Source: Tunturibacter empetritectus (lineage in GTDB: Bacteria > Acidobacteriota > Terriglobia > Terriglobales > Acidobacteriaceae). Taken from it: a stretch of 64,000 bases of DNA. Positions 1-9,186 of this stretch are shown here, in pieces. The DNA lies in NCBI RefSeq assembly GCF_040358985.1, contig NZ_CP132932.1, positions 3,038,001 through 3,102,000 of the forward strand, written 5' to 3'. A model generated the notes under the pieces. That model was not told the DNA's origin and ran no database searches. It worked only from the letters and a program-made list of their open reading frames with translations. Position numbers and translations under genes: made by a program. The first letter of the stretch is position 1; the number at the start of each line of letters is the position of its first letter.

Positions 1-8
1 AGAAAGTG

Positions 9-38
9 TTGCCAACCGTACTTCAATAGGCATACTAT
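9..38 (+). promoter_or_regulatory. Possible sigma70-type promoter upstream of the GvpL/F gene
   Basis: A TTGCCA box at 9-14 and a TACTAT box at 33-38 are separated by 18 bp, resembling -35 and -10 elements. They lie about 165 bp upstream of the GvpL/F-like start codon. The rest of 1-202 shows no gene. This is a pattern match only, and the gap to the gene is long. Confidence 0.25.
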
Positions 39-202
39 CCGTTTCGGTTCGGCGGAGTTCGCGGTAAAATCGCCTGCTTCTCAGAACCAAAAACCTATTG
101 AAATGAAGAGTTCCTCCAAAATTTCCGTATCGGTTTGAGTTACATAACCAACTTCCTGATGGGGCAGTTAGACCCCTCAGCGCGCTCGGAAGGATAAAAG
201 CT

Positions 203-940
203 ATGGCATGGTACGCGTATTGCGTCGCAGAGAGACAAGCATTTCCGGAGCTTTGTCGCCACCGCCGCCCGATGCCCCTGACGAATGTCTCGGGACTCTT
301 CGGGAACCAGACGTTCTTGTTTCCCGCCAGTGATTTAGCAGTGATTGTCTCCGAGCATAGCCCCGAAGACACCGCCCGACTCGACCAGCAGGCCGCCAAA
401 GACCATGCACGTGTCGTCGCAGACTGCTTCAAGCTCTCCACCGTTCTGCCCTTCCGCTTCGGCACCACCTTCCAGGATGACGACGCCCTGCGCCGCTCTG
501 TCCGCTCCAATCAGCGACACTTCCAGGCCAATGTCGAACGCCTCCGTGGTAAGGCCGAGATGCATCTCAAAGTCCTCGTCGACGACATCTGCCCCGGCAA
601 CTCAGCTCGCGACATGACCGTCGGCCAGCAGTATCTGACCAGCCTGCGCGAGAGCGCCAGCCGCCAACGCGAGCGTCAGTCGAAGGCTCGCGCCCTCTCC
701 ATCCAGATGCACCGCATGTTCCTGCCGCTGGCCGAAGAGATCACCTGCAAACGCATGGACACCGGAAAGATGCTTCTCGATATCGCCCACCTGATCGACA
801 ACAAGACCGTGGAGCGCTATCAGAACAAGTACACCTCCGCCACGCTCGAGCTCAAAGACTGCCGCATGCAGCTCTCCGGCCCCTGGCCTCCCTATCACTT
901 CGTGCATAAGACCACGCCACAACATCAGCACAGCGCATAG
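203..940 (+). CDS. GvpL/GvpF family gas vesicle-type protein
   Basis: The 245-residue product resembles the GvpL/GvpF family, accessory proteins of gas vesicle assembly. Supporting signs are the central LPFRFGTTF segment (residues 82-90), the following helical region with the pattern RLRGKAEMHLKVLVDD, and the terminal GPWPPYHF near residue 230, all typical of this family. A purine-rich GGAAGGA lies about 8 bp before the ATG. No structural gas vesicle gene (GvpA) or other gvp gene is present in the window, so a gas vesicle role is uncertain. Family assignment is fairly secure; function in this organism is not. The next gene, an OmpA-type protein, is on the same strand but 249 bp away behind a hairpin. 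Confidence 0.75.
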   Translation: MAWYAYCVAERQAFPELCRHRRPMPLTNVSGLFGNQTFLFPASDLAVIVSEHSPEDTARLDQQAAKDHARVVADCFKLSTVLPFRFGTTFQDDDALRRSVRSNQRHFQANVERLRGKAEMHLKVLVDDICPGNSARDMTVGQQYLTSLRESASRQRERQSKARALSIQMHRMFLPLAEEITCKRMDTGKMLLDIAHLIDNKTVERYQNKYTSATLELKDCRMQLSGPWPPYHFVHKTTPQHQHSA

Positions 941-956
941 CACCAGACGATACCAG

Positions 957-979
957 CGGCCCTCCTTCGTGGGGGGCCG
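957..979 (+). terminator. Hairpin after the GvpL/F gene, weak terminator candidate
   Basis: CGGCCCTCC (957-965) and GGGGGGCCG (971-979) pair with one mismatch around a TTCGT loop, 17 bp after the stop codon. No T-run follows on the plus strand, so intrinsic termination is doubtful. The rest of 941-1189 shows no gene. Confidence 0.3.
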
Positions 980-1189
980 TCGTTCGTCCGGCAGGTCATG
1001 CGTAGCCGGGTGTCTGCAACTTGCCTGTTTTCTGAGTGTTGTGTTTGTGTATTCTTTTGAGGAGTGCCTCGGGGAACGCGCTGCCGGACACCCTTTACCC
1101 AGTCCTGCGCATCGCATATGTAAAGCCGCCAGACGCAAGAGAAGTTCTGCGCCTGTGCCACTAACTAGTATTTGGCAAGGAGATCGTGA

Positions 1190-2782
1190 ATGAATCGCAC
1201 CAAGAACGTCTTTACTGCCCTGGTGTTTTCTGCTGGGATTCTCGGATATTTCGCAGCTGGATCTGCAAAGCTTGACGCGCAGGAACCTAACCCGACCTCC
1301 CAGACAAATCCCCCACAGGACGCGAATGACATCAAGAAGCAGGATAACGGGATCTATCTCTACCGCGTGAAGGTCGTCCAGCGCGACCTCGATGCGGTGA
1401 ACTATCTCCATCGCAGCGGTTCGACCAATATTGGCTTCAAGGGAACGCCCCTTCTTCCGTTCGCCAAGGGAGAGGCCAAAGTCACCAGTGAGCGTGGTGG
1501 AATTCACATCTCAGCCCGGTTCCAGGGGCTAACCCCAGCCAATGGCTTTGGACCCGAGTACCTGACCTACGTCTTGTGGGCGATCACCCCGGATGGCCGC
1601 CCCAACAACCTGGGCGAGGTGCTTCCTGCGAACAACAAGAACAACATTGAAGTGACTACCGCCCTGCAGTCCTTTGGCATGATCGTCACCGCCGAGCCTT
1701 ACTTCTCGGTAACGCAGCCAAGCGACGTCGTCGTGCTGCAGAACGTGATCCTCAACGATAAAACCACCGGTGTTCTCGAAAAAGTGAATGCGCACTACTC
1801 CCTGCTGGCGCGCGGCGCATATGCCCAGACGGATGGTTCCAGGTCGAACCTGAACCCAATTACCAGGGATGAACGATCACCGCTTGAGCTCTATCAGGCC
1901 AACAACGCCATCCGCATAGCGCAGGCCGCGGGAGCCGACAAATACGCTCCCGACATTATGGCCGAGGCGATGCAGGACCTTCGCAACGCTACCGACATCG
2001 ATCAGAACAAGAAGGGTGATCGCAAAATGGAGATCACCTTCGCGCGCCAGGCTGTACAGCGTGCTGAAGATGCCCGTCTCGTCACTCTGCGCAAGCAAGC
2101 GGCTGAGCGCCAACTGAACGCTGACAACGCCAAGCGAGATGCAGAGGCGCAGGCCCAGCAGTCGCAGCTTCAGGCTCAACAGTCTCAGCTTGAAGCCGAG
2201 CGCGCCCGCGCCGCCCAGGCGGAAGCCGATGCCGATCGCGCCCGTGCCGAAGCCGCCGCTGCCGAAGCCCAGGCTCGTGCCGCCGCTGCCAACAAGAGCG
2301 CAACCGACGCCAACGCCGTTCGCGAGAGGCTTCGCGCTCAGCTGAACAGCGTCCTCGCCACCAGCGAATCGGCCCGCGGTCTCATCGTCAACATGTCCGA
2401 TGTGCTCTTCGACACCGGTCGCTATACCCTCAAGACCAACACCCAGATCAGTCTGGCCAAGGTGGCTGGAATTCTACAGGCCTATCCTGGATTGAAGCTT
2501 CAGGTCGAGGGCTACACCGACAGCGTGGGAAGCGACCAGTACAACCAGAAGCTTTCGGAGAACCGTGCCGACGCCGTTCGCGACTTCCTGGAAACTCAAG
2601 GCGTCCAGCCGGATAACATCACGGCCACCGGTTACGGCAAAGCCAAGCCTGTAGCCGACAACGCTACCTCGCAGGGCCGAGCCCAAAACCGGCGCGTCAA
2701 TCTCGTCGTCTCAGGCGACGCCATCGGGGTTCAGCAGAGCAACCCCGACGCCGATCCCGCTCCCTCCGCAACACCACAGTAA
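1190..2782 (+). CDS. OmpA-family envelope protein with coiled-coil linker
   Basis: The 530-residue protein starts with an export signal (residues 1-30, hydrophobic AGILGYFAAG). A middle domain of unrecognised fold covers about 30-220. An Ala/Gln/Glu-rich stretch at about 300-385 should form a long coiled coil. The C-terminal OmpA/MotB domain (about 395-510) contains VLFDTGRYTLK, EGYTDSVGSD, NRADAVRDFL and the GRAQNRRV signature, which binds diaminopimelate peptidoglycan in known homologues. It probably tethers the outer membrane or a periplasmic complex to the cell wall. An AAGGAG sequence lies 7 bp before the ATG. A strong intrinsic terminator follows the gene, so it is probably monocistronic. 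Confidence 0.88.
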   Translation: MNRTKNVFTALVFSAGILGYFAAGSAKLDAQEPNPTSQTNPPQDANDIKKQDNGIYLYRVKVVQRDLDAVNYLHRSGSTNIGFKGTPLLPFAKGEAKVTSERGGIHISARFQGLTPANGFGPEYLTYVLWAITPDGRPNNLGEVLPANNKNNIEVTTALQSFGMIVTAEPYFSVTQPSDVVVLQNVILNDKTTGVLEKVNAHYSLLARGAYAQTDGSRSNLNPITRDERSPLELYQANNAIRIAQAAGADKYAPDIMAEAMQDLRNATDIDQNKKGDRKMEITFARQAVQRAEDARLVTLRKQAAERQLNADNAKRDAEAQAQQSQLQAQQSQLEAERARAAQAEADADRARAEAAAAEAQARAAAANKSATDANAVRERLRAQLNSVLATSESARGLIVNMSDVLFDTGRYTLKTNTQISLAKVAGILQAYPGLKLQVEGYTDSVGSDQYNQKLSENRADAVRDFLETQGVQPDNITATGYGKAKPVADNATSQGRAQNRRVNLVVSGDAIGVQQSNPDADPAPSATPQ

Positions 2783-2800
2783 TTCGTTTCGCACAAAACC

Positions 2801-2825
2801 AAAGGGCCGCCAACCGCGGCCCTTT
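2801..2825 (+). terminator. Intrinsic terminator of the OmpA-family gene
   Basis: AAAGGGCCGC (2801-2810) and GCGGCCCTTT (2816-2825) form a perfect 10-bp stem around CAACC, 18 bp after the stop codon. The trailing TTT is followed by CTCATTT. The A-rich flank means it could also act on the minus strand. Confidence 0.75.
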
Positions 2826-2982
2826 CTCATTTCCTGAAACACTAACGATGAACTTCTTCAAGTATGGAGGTCTTCTGCACGCCAGCGGTCAAACGTCGGC
2901 CAGACTGTAAGGTCGGCGACCGATCAAATCAGCGAAGGACGCTGCCCCTCTGAGCACAACTGCCACAGCCAGCAGTCGAAGC

Positions 2983-3228
2983 CTACAGGTGGATCGACCA
3001 CCCAAGCTCCGAGAGCTTTTCTTCGATATCCGCCAACGCGATCGTAAGCGCGGACCGACGATGCGGGCTTGAGGTTCGCTCCGACAGAATGCGTTCTCGC
3101 TGCAACTCCAACGCCTGCCGTCTACGTTTGCGTTCTGCCACCTCGGCATTATCGTTTGCGGTGACAGGTTTCGGAGCGGCAGCCTGATTTTGCTGTTCTT
3201 CCACGGATTTACTCTCCCATCCTCGCGA
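2983..3228 (-). CDS. Small conserved hypothetical protein
   Basis: The frame is open from 3315, but no convincing Shine-Dalgarno supports the TTG at 3315 or the ATGs at 3297 and 3255. I place the start at 3228 because the N-terminus MSRGWESKSV resembles small Acidobacteria proteins I recognise only as hypothetical. The 81-residue product is charged, with an Arg/Lys/Glu-rich helix (RKRRRQALELQRER) and a C-terminal ALTIALADIEEKLSELGW segment, so it is probably helical and cytoplasmic. No signal peptide or membrane segment is evident. It is divergent from the neighbouring MDR gene, with about 110 bp between start codons. Function unknown. Confidence 0.55.
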   Translation of the reverse strand, partial: SRGWESKSVEEQQNQAAAPKPVTANDNAEVAERKRRRQALELQRERILSERTSSPHRRSALTIALADIEEKLSELGWSIHL

Positions 3229-3338
3229 CATACTGCCAATTCTACGCTGCGACATATCAATATATAAATAGTTTGCCACTTCCTCTTCCTTCAGCATCCC
3301 AATTTTGACCAACAACTAACATTGTCCAGAGGCTCCAA

Positions 3339-4367
3339 ATGTACGCATTCCCGGTCCAGCAATTTGGCATCGATAAACTTCGGCAGATTGATCTACCCAC
3401 TCCCCAAACAACCCCGGGTACGGTTTTGATCAAAGTTCACGCCGTCTCTCTTAACTACCGCGATCTCATGATGGTCAAGGGTCTTTACAACCCGAAGATG
3501 GCCCTCCCGCGCATTCCCTGTTCCGATGGAGCGGGAGAGGTGGTTGCCACGGGCGAAGGGGTCACTCACGTCGAAGCCGGCGACCGCGTCTGCGGCATCT
3601 TCATGCAGCGTTGGCTCGACGGGCCGCTCACCGCCGACAAATCAAAGGCTGCCCTTGGCGGAGACGTAGACGGCATGCTCACCGAGTACGCTCTCCTCGA
3701 CCATGAGGGAGTCGTTCGCTTCCCCGAGCACTTAACCTACGAAGAAGCCTCCACTCTGCCTTGCGCCGGCGTCACGGCGTGGAACGCCCTCCATCATGCC
3801 GGCGACCCAACCAATCCAACACATCCAGGAGAGACCGTAGTCATCCAGGGCACAGGCGGCGTCTCAATCTTCGCGCTGCAATTCGCAAAGCTCCTCGGAG
3901 CCCGAGTCCTCGGCACCTCCTCGAGTGAGGAAAAACTATCCCGCGCCCGGAGCCTTGGTCTGGAAGAAGGATATAACTACAAACTGCGCCCCGATTGGTC
4001 CAAATGGGTCACTGAGGCGACCGCAAACAAAGGAGCGGATCGTATCATCGAAGTCGGCGGCGGCGGCACCTTCGGTCAATCCCTGCGAGCAGCCCGCGTT
4101 GGCGGCACGATCGCGCAGATAGGCGTACTGTCCGGCGCTGCCACCCCGGATCCTGTCGCCCTCACGCCCATCCTTCACAAGCAGCTTCGCGTGCAGGGCA
4201 TCTACGTAGGCTCCCGCGTAATGTTCGAGCAGATGAACGCCGCCATCTCCAAAGCCGGACTTCGTCCTGTCATCGACAAGGTCTTCCACTTCTCTCATGC
4301 CGCCGAGGCCTTCGCTCACATGGAGTCGGCCTCGCACTTCGGAAAGATTGTCATTCGCGTTACGTAG
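3339..4367 (+). CDS. Zinc-independent MDR family NAD(P)H oxidoreductase
   Basis: This 342-residue medium-chain dehydrogenase/reductase has an N-terminal GroES-like domain (residues 1-125; HAVSLNYRDLMMVKG, then IPCSDGAGEVVATGEGV) and a Rossmann domain with the nucleotide-binding QGTGGVSIFALQFAKLLGA segment near 168-186. The structural-zinc cysteine cluster of classical alcohol dehydrogenases is absent, so it probably belongs with quinone oxidoreductase or alkenal-reductase-like enzymes; the substrate is unknown. GAGG lies 6 bp before the ATG. The downstream ABC exporter genes are on the same strand, but a separate promoter-like TATAAT precedes them. Confidence 0.82.
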   Translation: MYAFPVQQFGIDKLRQIDLPTPQTTPGTVLIKVHAVSLNYRDLMMVKGLYNPKMALPRIPCSDGAGEVVATGEGVTHVEAGDRVCGIFMQRWLDGPLTADKSKAALGGDVDGMLTEYALLDHEGVVRFPEHLTYEEASTLPCAGVTAWNALHHAGDPTNPTHPGETVVIQGTGGVSIFALQFAKLLGARVLGTSSSEEKLSRARSLGLEEGYNYKLRPDWSKWVTEATANKGADRIIEVGGGGTFGQSLRAARVGGTIAQIGVLSGAATPDPVALTPILHKQLRVQGIYVGSRVMFEQMNAAISKAGLRPVIDKVFHFSHAAEAFAHMESASHFGKIVIRVT

Positions 4368-4459
4368 CAGGGTTAAAAGCGCTAACAACCGGAGGGCGTG
4401 AGTTGTTCACGTTGCAAACAGTCCATCACTTCCCGCCCAGAGCGCTTCATCACGTTGCA

Positions 4460-4480
4460 TATAATCGCAGCTACAAGGAG
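4460..4480 (+). promoter_or_regulatory. TATAAT box and AAGGAG site before the ABC exporter genes
   Basis: A perfect -10 hexamer TATAAT occupies 4460-4465, and AAGGAG (4475-4480) lies 10 bp before the GTG start at 4491. No good -35 is seen 16-18 bp upstream. If the -10 is used, the 5' leader is only about 20 nt. Confidence 0.35.
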
Positions 4481-4490
4481 CTAAGCCAAA

Positions 4491-5432
4491 GTGATAGTCG
4501 AGATCGAAGCCCTCCAGAAGATTTATGAAGGCAAGCAACGAGTCGTCGCCGTCGACGGCATCGATCTCAGCGTCCACGAGGGCGAACTCTTCGGACTTCT
4601 CGGCCCGAACGGTGCGGGCAAGACCACCACCATCAGCATCTGCACAACCCGCGCCCTGCCTACCTCGGGGTGTGTCCGCATCGCAGGAATCGATGTCGTC
4701 AAAACCCCCGCGGTGGCCCGTCGTTTCATCGGAGTTGTACCCCAGTACAACACGCTCGACCGAGCCTGCACCATCTACGAGAACATCAACTTCCACTGTC
4801 TCTACTTTGGCTTCTCCGGCCCCGAGGCCACAGAGCGCACCAATCAACTCCTCGCCCAGTTCCACCTCATCGAGCGTGCCGGCGCCTATCCCGCGCAACT
4901 CTCCGGAGGTCTCGCTCAACGCGTCCAGATCGCCCGGGCCATCGCACACCGCCCCAAGGTTCTCTTCCTCGATGAGCCCAGCGCCGGCCTCGACCCGCAA
5001 AGCCGTATCGCCATGTGGGACGCCGTCCGCAACCTCCGCGAAGAGGGAATTACCGTCGTCCTCACCACCCACTACATGGAGGAGGCCGACGAACTCTGCG
5101 ATCGCGTTGCCATCATCGACCATGGAAAGATCCTCGTGCAGGACACCCCCACAGCGCTCAAAGGCTCCGTCGGCGCGCAGAAGGTCTACGAGCTCTACCT
5201 ACGCAGTCAGGACAACATCCCAACCCTAGTGCAACAGCTCCAGCAACTCACCGGAGTAGCCAGCGCAGAACCCACTCCCAAGGGCGTTCGCGTTCTTGCC
5301 CACGGAGCCGAAGGCCTGCTCTCCGACGTTGTTCGCGAGGCAAACCCGTACGGACTCCGCGACCTCACCATCACTGAAACCAGCCTCGAGACCGTCTTCA
5401 TTCGTCTCACGGGCCGCGACCTTCGCGAGTAG
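4491..5432 (+). CDS. ABC transporter ATP-binding protein (DrrA/ABC-2 type)
   Basis: This 313-residue ATPase carries all hallmarks: Walker A GPNGAGKT (residues 39-46), Q-loop PQYN near 85, signature LSGGLAQ (137-143), Walker B VLFLDEP (157-163) and the switch histidine in TTHYMEEAD. The C-terminal 80 residues are the extension typical of DrrA/NatA-like exporter ATPases. It starts with GTG after AAGGAG. The membrane partner begins 44 bp after its stop, so the two form an export pump for an unknown substrate such as a lipid, polysaccharide precursor or drug. Confidence 0.93.
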   Translation: MIVEIEALQKIYEGKQRVVAVDGIDLSVHEGELFGLLGPNGAGKTTTISICTTRALPTSGCVRIAGIDVVKTPAVARRFIGVVPQYNTLDRACTIYENINFHCLYFGFSGPEATERTNQLLAQFHLIERAGAYPAQLSGGLAQRVQIARAIAHRPKVLFLDEPSAGLDPQSRIAMWDAVRNLREEGITVVLTTHYMEEADELCDRVAIIDHGKILVQDTPTALKGSVGAQKVYELYLRSQDNIPTLVQQLQQLTGVASAEPTPKGVRVLAHGAEGLLSDVVREANPYGLRDLTITETSLETVFIRLTGRDLRE

Positions 5433-5476
5433 CCAGGAGCGCTTCCTAGGAGCACCGTACCAAGATTGAGATATCT

Positions 5477-6361
5477 ATGACCCAACTGGCAGAAGCCGCA
5501 AAACCGAGAACGCCGCAGAATCGCCAATCCGCCAGAGGCACTCAAAGCCCAAAGCTCACGCAGTACACTCGCGCCTTCGTCGGTCTCTTCCGCCGTGATC
5601 TGCATGTTCTACGTCGCGAACTCTTCCCCTTCGTCATCCGCGTCTGCATGAACCCGCTGCTCTTTCTCTTCGTATTCACCTACGTCATTCCACACATGAA
5701 CGCCGGCGCCGCCATGAATCCAACAGCATCCATGGCCGGCAACGCCTTCTCTACAGTTTTGCTGCCTGGTCTCATGGCAGTTGCCATCATGTTCTCCGGT
5801 ATCGCCGCTGTCGCGCTGCCTCTCGCGCAGGAGTTCGGCATCACCCGAGAGATCGACGACCGGGTCATGTGTCCATTACCGGTGCCTTTCGTCGCCATCG
5901 AAAAGATCTGCTTCTCCGCGGTCCAGAGCGTCATCGCCGCCTGCATCGTCTACCCGCTCGCCTACTACGTCCCAGCGACGCATCCTACGACCCATATCAG
6001 CAACTGGCCATTCCTCATCCTTGTTGTAGCCCTTGCCAGCCTCACAGCGGGCGCACTCGGCCTCACCATCGGCACCAGCGTCAAACCGCAACAGATCGGC
6101 CTCATCTTCGGCGTGGTCGTCATCCCAATCACGTTCCTGGGCTGCGTCTACTATCCCTGGGCCGCGCTCACTCACATCCGCTGGCTTCAGATCGGCGTTC
6201 TCATCAATCCCATCGTCTACATGAGCGAGGGACTACGCGCCGCCCTCACCCCCACGCTGCCACACATGAACCCTTATCTAATCGTAGGGATGCTGATAGC
6301 CTCTCTCTGTCTCCTCACCTGGCTAGGCATCAAGGGCTTCCTCCGCCGCGTCATCGGCTAA
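5477..6361 (+). CDS. ABC-2 type transporter permease
   Basis: The 294-residue integral membrane protein has about six hydrophobic segments (near 50-70, 95-120, 155-180, 190-210, 220-245 and 265-285) and the ABC-2 pattern with a GVVVIPITFLGCVYYPW region and a short loop before the last helices. It follows its cognate ATPase by 44 bp and completes the exporter. Its stop codon overlaps by 4 bp the stop region of the convergent glycosyltransferase gene, so there is no room for a separate terminator. Confidence 0.9.
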   Translation: MTQLAEAAKPRTPQNRQSARGTQSPKLTQYTRAFVGLFRRDLHVLRRELFPFVIRVCMNPLLFLFVFTYVIPHMNAGAAMNPTASMAGNAFSTVLLPGLMAVAIMFSGIAAVALPLAQEFGITREIDDRVMCPLPVPFVAIEKICFSAVQSVIAACIVYPLAYYVPATHPTTHISNWPFLILVVALASLTAGALGLTIGTSVKPQQIGLIFGVVVIPITFLGCVYYPWAALTHIRWLQIGVLINPIVYMSEGLRAALTPTLPHMNPYLIVGMLIASLCLLTWLGIKGFLRRVIG

Positions 6362-7986
6362 TAGAGGGGGGAATTTTCGGGACCGATAAACGGTAAAGGC
6401 TCAAGGCACCGACCTGTCTCGAACATCCCAATCACGCTAACCTCCGACGGGTTCTCGCAAATGGGAGTCTCACCTAGATAGATGGCATAGGTAACCGGTC
6501 CGCTTCGTTGTGCGAGCCTCATTCGGGTAAAGACATACTGCGCAAAATCAGGGTTCGCATACGTCGCGTGTGCATTTTGAAGCTGCTTTGGATCGATACG
6601 GTTGTAATAGAGCACATACACATAGTTCAGCCGCAGAAGGTTACAAAGAAAAACCGTGTCCTCTGGATGAGCGATGTTCTGCAGTCTTACGAGAACCTCC
6701 TTCATCTCGGGGTGAAAGTCAGGAGCACTCTGCGCAGCGTATCTCTTTCCAAAGTAACTGGTCAGAAACCAACCTGACTCGAACGCGAAGAGACACCAGA
6801 AAACGGTCACCATTACCGGCCGCAGGCGCACGTGCCGCAGCTTGTACCAAAGAGCCATGGCCCCTGCGCCGGCAAGAGCAAGCAGCGGAGCGTAAACATT
6901 GATCGCTTCATTAATCTGTATTGGCACAATCAAGAAAACAGGAAGAGCGGCCACCAACCAGAGAACGAGCGGGTTTGGGATTCTTCGCGATCGGATCGCC
7001 CGCGATATCGTCAAGAGGATCCCAATTGCTGCCATCGCCAGCACAGTCAAAGGAATCGGAGGGGACAGCTTCACCTGGCTCCATGTCGTGTGATCCTGCA
7101 ACGCATGCGTCAGGAAGTGAATATTAGTGGAGATGACGCTCTCCTGCTTCAATAACTGATGCAACCGATTCACAGGAATTAATGGAACGGAGACCGGAAG
7201 ATACCTCTCAAAGTCGTAGCTTCTCTTTACCAGATAGTTTTTCCACACGAAGAAGATAAAAGGGCTAGAGATTGCGAGGAACACCGCAGCTCCAATTGTC
7301 CAAATATGCCAATCAGCCTTTATTCGTCGAAACTCTTTAGCCAGTAGTAAGAGCATTAGAGTTGGCACAACCACTAGCGAGATTCCATAAACGTAGAACG
7401 CAATCGCGAACGGAATTAGACAGATAGCGGTCAGCAGGGCAGATCTTCTTTCAAGGGCCTCCTGAAAACAGAAAATCCCGAGCAAAACAAAGAAAGGCAA
7501 GCTGTTACATTCGACCGCCCACCTCGAAACCATGATGTGCCATGGGGACAGCGCTAAGAAAATAGTGCTTAGCAATGCGGATGGTGCTCCAAAGTTCCTG
7601 CGGCACACAGCGTAGAAAAGAGGCAGTGTCAGAAGTCCGCACGCTAGATCGAAAAAGCGTACGGAAAACCCCGAGAGCCCAAAAAGCGCAATGACTGGCA
7701 CCGTGGCGTAGGCCTGAAGCACGTTTTGACCTGAGCCCCAGCCAACAAAATAAACGGGAAGATGGTACCCCCAACGGTCGGCGCCCGTCTTAAGCAGAGA
7801 ATAGCTTTCGTACGCTTCTGATATTTCGTCCTGATCAAAGCCGGCAGGAACAGCAATGGGTCGATAAGTACGCGCTACTACACCACTCAGCAGCACAGCC
7901 ACTAACACCACCCAACGCCAGTTAGTTCGTTTCAGAAATCCGTCTTCTCTCTTTGGCAAGAAAGCAGTCCCCCGCTGCATGATCAT
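6358..7986 (-). CDS. Membrane glycosyltransferase, GT39/ArnT-like
   Basis: The 542-residue protein has an N-terminal membrane helix, an acidic first extracytoplasmic loop (AGFDQDEISEAYESYSLL) typical of GT-C enzymes that use polyprenyl-phosphate sugars, and about 10-12 further hydrophobic segments, followed by a soluble C-terminal domain of about 130 residues. It probably transfers a sugar to an extracytoplasmic glycan, lipid or protein acceptor; acceptor unknown. It belongs to a minus-strand block with an acyltransferase and an FAD oxidoreductase. The DNA is more AT-rich than its flanks. Its end overlaps the convergent ABC permease by 4 bp. Confidence 0.82.
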   Translation of the reverse strand: MIMQRGTAFLPKREDGFLKRTNWRWVVLVAVLLSGVVARTYRPIAVPAGFDQDEISEAYESYSLLKTGADRWGYHLPVYFVGWGSGQNVLQAYATVPVIALFGLSGFSVRFFDLACGLLTLPLFYAVCRRNFGAPSALLSTIFLALSPWHIMVSRWAVECNSLPFFVLLGIFCFQEALERRSALLTAICLIPFAIAFYVYGISLVVVPTLMLLLLAKEFRRIKADWHIWTIGAAVFLAISSPFIFFVWKNYLVKRSYDFERYLPVSVPLIPVNRLHQLLKQESVISTNIHFLTHALQDHTTWSQVKLSPPIPLTVLAMAAIGILLTISRAIRSRRIPNPLVLWLVAALPVFLIVPIQINEAINVYAPLLALAGAGAMALWYKLRHVRLRPVMVTVFWCLFAFESGWFLTSYFGKRYAAQSAPDFHPEMKEVLVRLQNIAHPEDTVFLCNLLRLNYVYVLYYNRIDPKQLQNAHATYANPDFAQYVFTRMRLAQRSGPVTYAIYLGETPICENPSEVSVIGMFETGRCLEPLPFIGPENSPLY

Positions 7987-8013
7987 CGTGCGATCTAGGA
8001 AATAGCTGCGCGT

Positions 8014-9060
8014 CTACGCATCCACAACCGTCACCGTTGTGTCCAGTCTGTCGGCACGCCATACCGATGCAAGCTTGTGGCCCCATCGTATCAGAGGGGC
8101 TTCAAACCACCGGAACGATATCCAACTTACGAGAATAGCGAGTGATAGCGTAATAGGGAACGCCACTCTGGAACTCAACCCGGTCGCTCCTGTAAAAGCG
8201 CTTCGGACGGGCTGATGGCAGAGGTACAAGCCGTAGCTGATGATGCCGATAAAGGTGAGCGGCTTCCACGATAGCGCGCGGTTTAGTGCGCCATCAGGAT
8301 GCGTCAGGACGTAAGCCACCAGGCTGGCGCAACAAACACCGAGAAGGCTGTAGCCAAGGGTATTGAAGATCTGCGTATTCGCTTCGCGATCAAAGACATG
8401 GGGCCACGCCCGCGACATCAACGTGAACCAAGCCCACGAGACAAGAAGGGTAGTACCTGACCATCGAGTCAGAAGCGCTTTTCCCCGTTCCGTCTCGCTC
8501 CAGATCGCCAGCAGGCAGCCCATAGCCAAGCCATCAAGGTGAAATGGAGTCAAGAAATAAATTTGCTCGTAATCCCGTACGTGAGGAGTTGCAAGAAACC
8601 GCAGCATCGGCTCAATCAGTAGCAGTCCCAGTAACAAAATCTTCAGATGTCTCCGCTGCATGTAGCGAACCGCTATTGGAAACATTAGGTAAAAATGCTC
8701 CTCCACCGCCAGCGACCACAACATAATCAGGTTTGGGATGACCCAGTTGGAAGCGCTGGCAAAATTGCCCATAAACCCCAGGTACGCCAGAACGGAAAGC
8801 GTTCGCGGTTTGAAGGCCATCGCAACATACGCAATCAGAAGCAGGACTGGCGGAAGAATTCGTGTCGCGCGTTTAATGTAAAAACGCTTCCAGTAATGGG
8901 GCAACAGCCGGTCTCGGCGAAGGATCTGTGTGATCAGATAACCAGAGAGCACAAAGAAAAGATCGACTCCAACCCATCCGCCTCGCAGAATCTCATGATG
9001 ATGCAGGATCACCGCCAGCACTGCGACTGCCCGAAGACCATCAAGACTGTGAATCCGCAT
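8014..9060 (-). CDS. Acyltransferase 3 family protein (OafA/YrhL-like)
   Basis: The 348-residue membrane protein begins with the family signature MRIHSLDGLRAVAVLAVILHH and continues with GVDLFFVLSGYLIT and the R/K-rich segment after it, then about ten hydrophobic helices. Such enzymes O-acylate (often O-acetylate) surface polysaccharides, lipopolysaccharide or peptidoglycan from inside the cytoplasmic membrane. The catalytic His pair (HH at about 21-22) is present. It lies 27 bp upstream of the glycosyltransferase gene in the same direction, so the two are probably co-transcribed. No separate SGNH domain is attached. Confidence 0.88.
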   Translation of the reverse strand: MRIHSLDGLRAVAVLAVILHHHEILRGGWVGVDLFFVLSGYLITQILRRDRLLPHYWKRFYIKRATRILPPVLLLIAYVAMAFKPRTLSVLAYLGFMGNFASASNWVIPNLIMLWSLAVEEHFYLMFPIAVRYMQRRHLKILLLGLLLIEPMLRFLATPHVRDYEQIYFLTPFHLDGLAMGCLLAIWSETERGKALLTRWSGTTLLVSWAWFTLMSRAWPHVFDREANTQIFNTLGYSLLGVCCASLVAYVLTHPDGALNRALSWKPLTFIGIISYGLYLCHQPVRSAFTGATGLSSRVAFPITLSLAILVSWISFRWFEAPLIRWGHKLASVWRADRLDTTVTVVDA

Positions 9061-9095
9061 GAGGATCTATTCTATTATCAAAAGGGCGTTATTCC

Positions 9096-9111
9096 GTGCC
9101 GACCGCGGCAC
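9096..9111 (-). terminator. Short hairpin after the FAD oxidoreductase gene
   Basis: GTGCCG (9096-9101) and CGGCAC (9106-9111) pair around ACCG, 75 bp downstream of the oxidoreductase stop on the minus strand. The sequence after it ends in CCCTTTT, a weak T-run, so termination is possible but unproven. Confidence 0.3.
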
Positions 9112-9186
9112 CGGTCACCGACATAAACCAGGAAGAGCGTTGCCTGCACCTGAAATAAAATTGTGACAAAAGGACGTTCATCTCGA

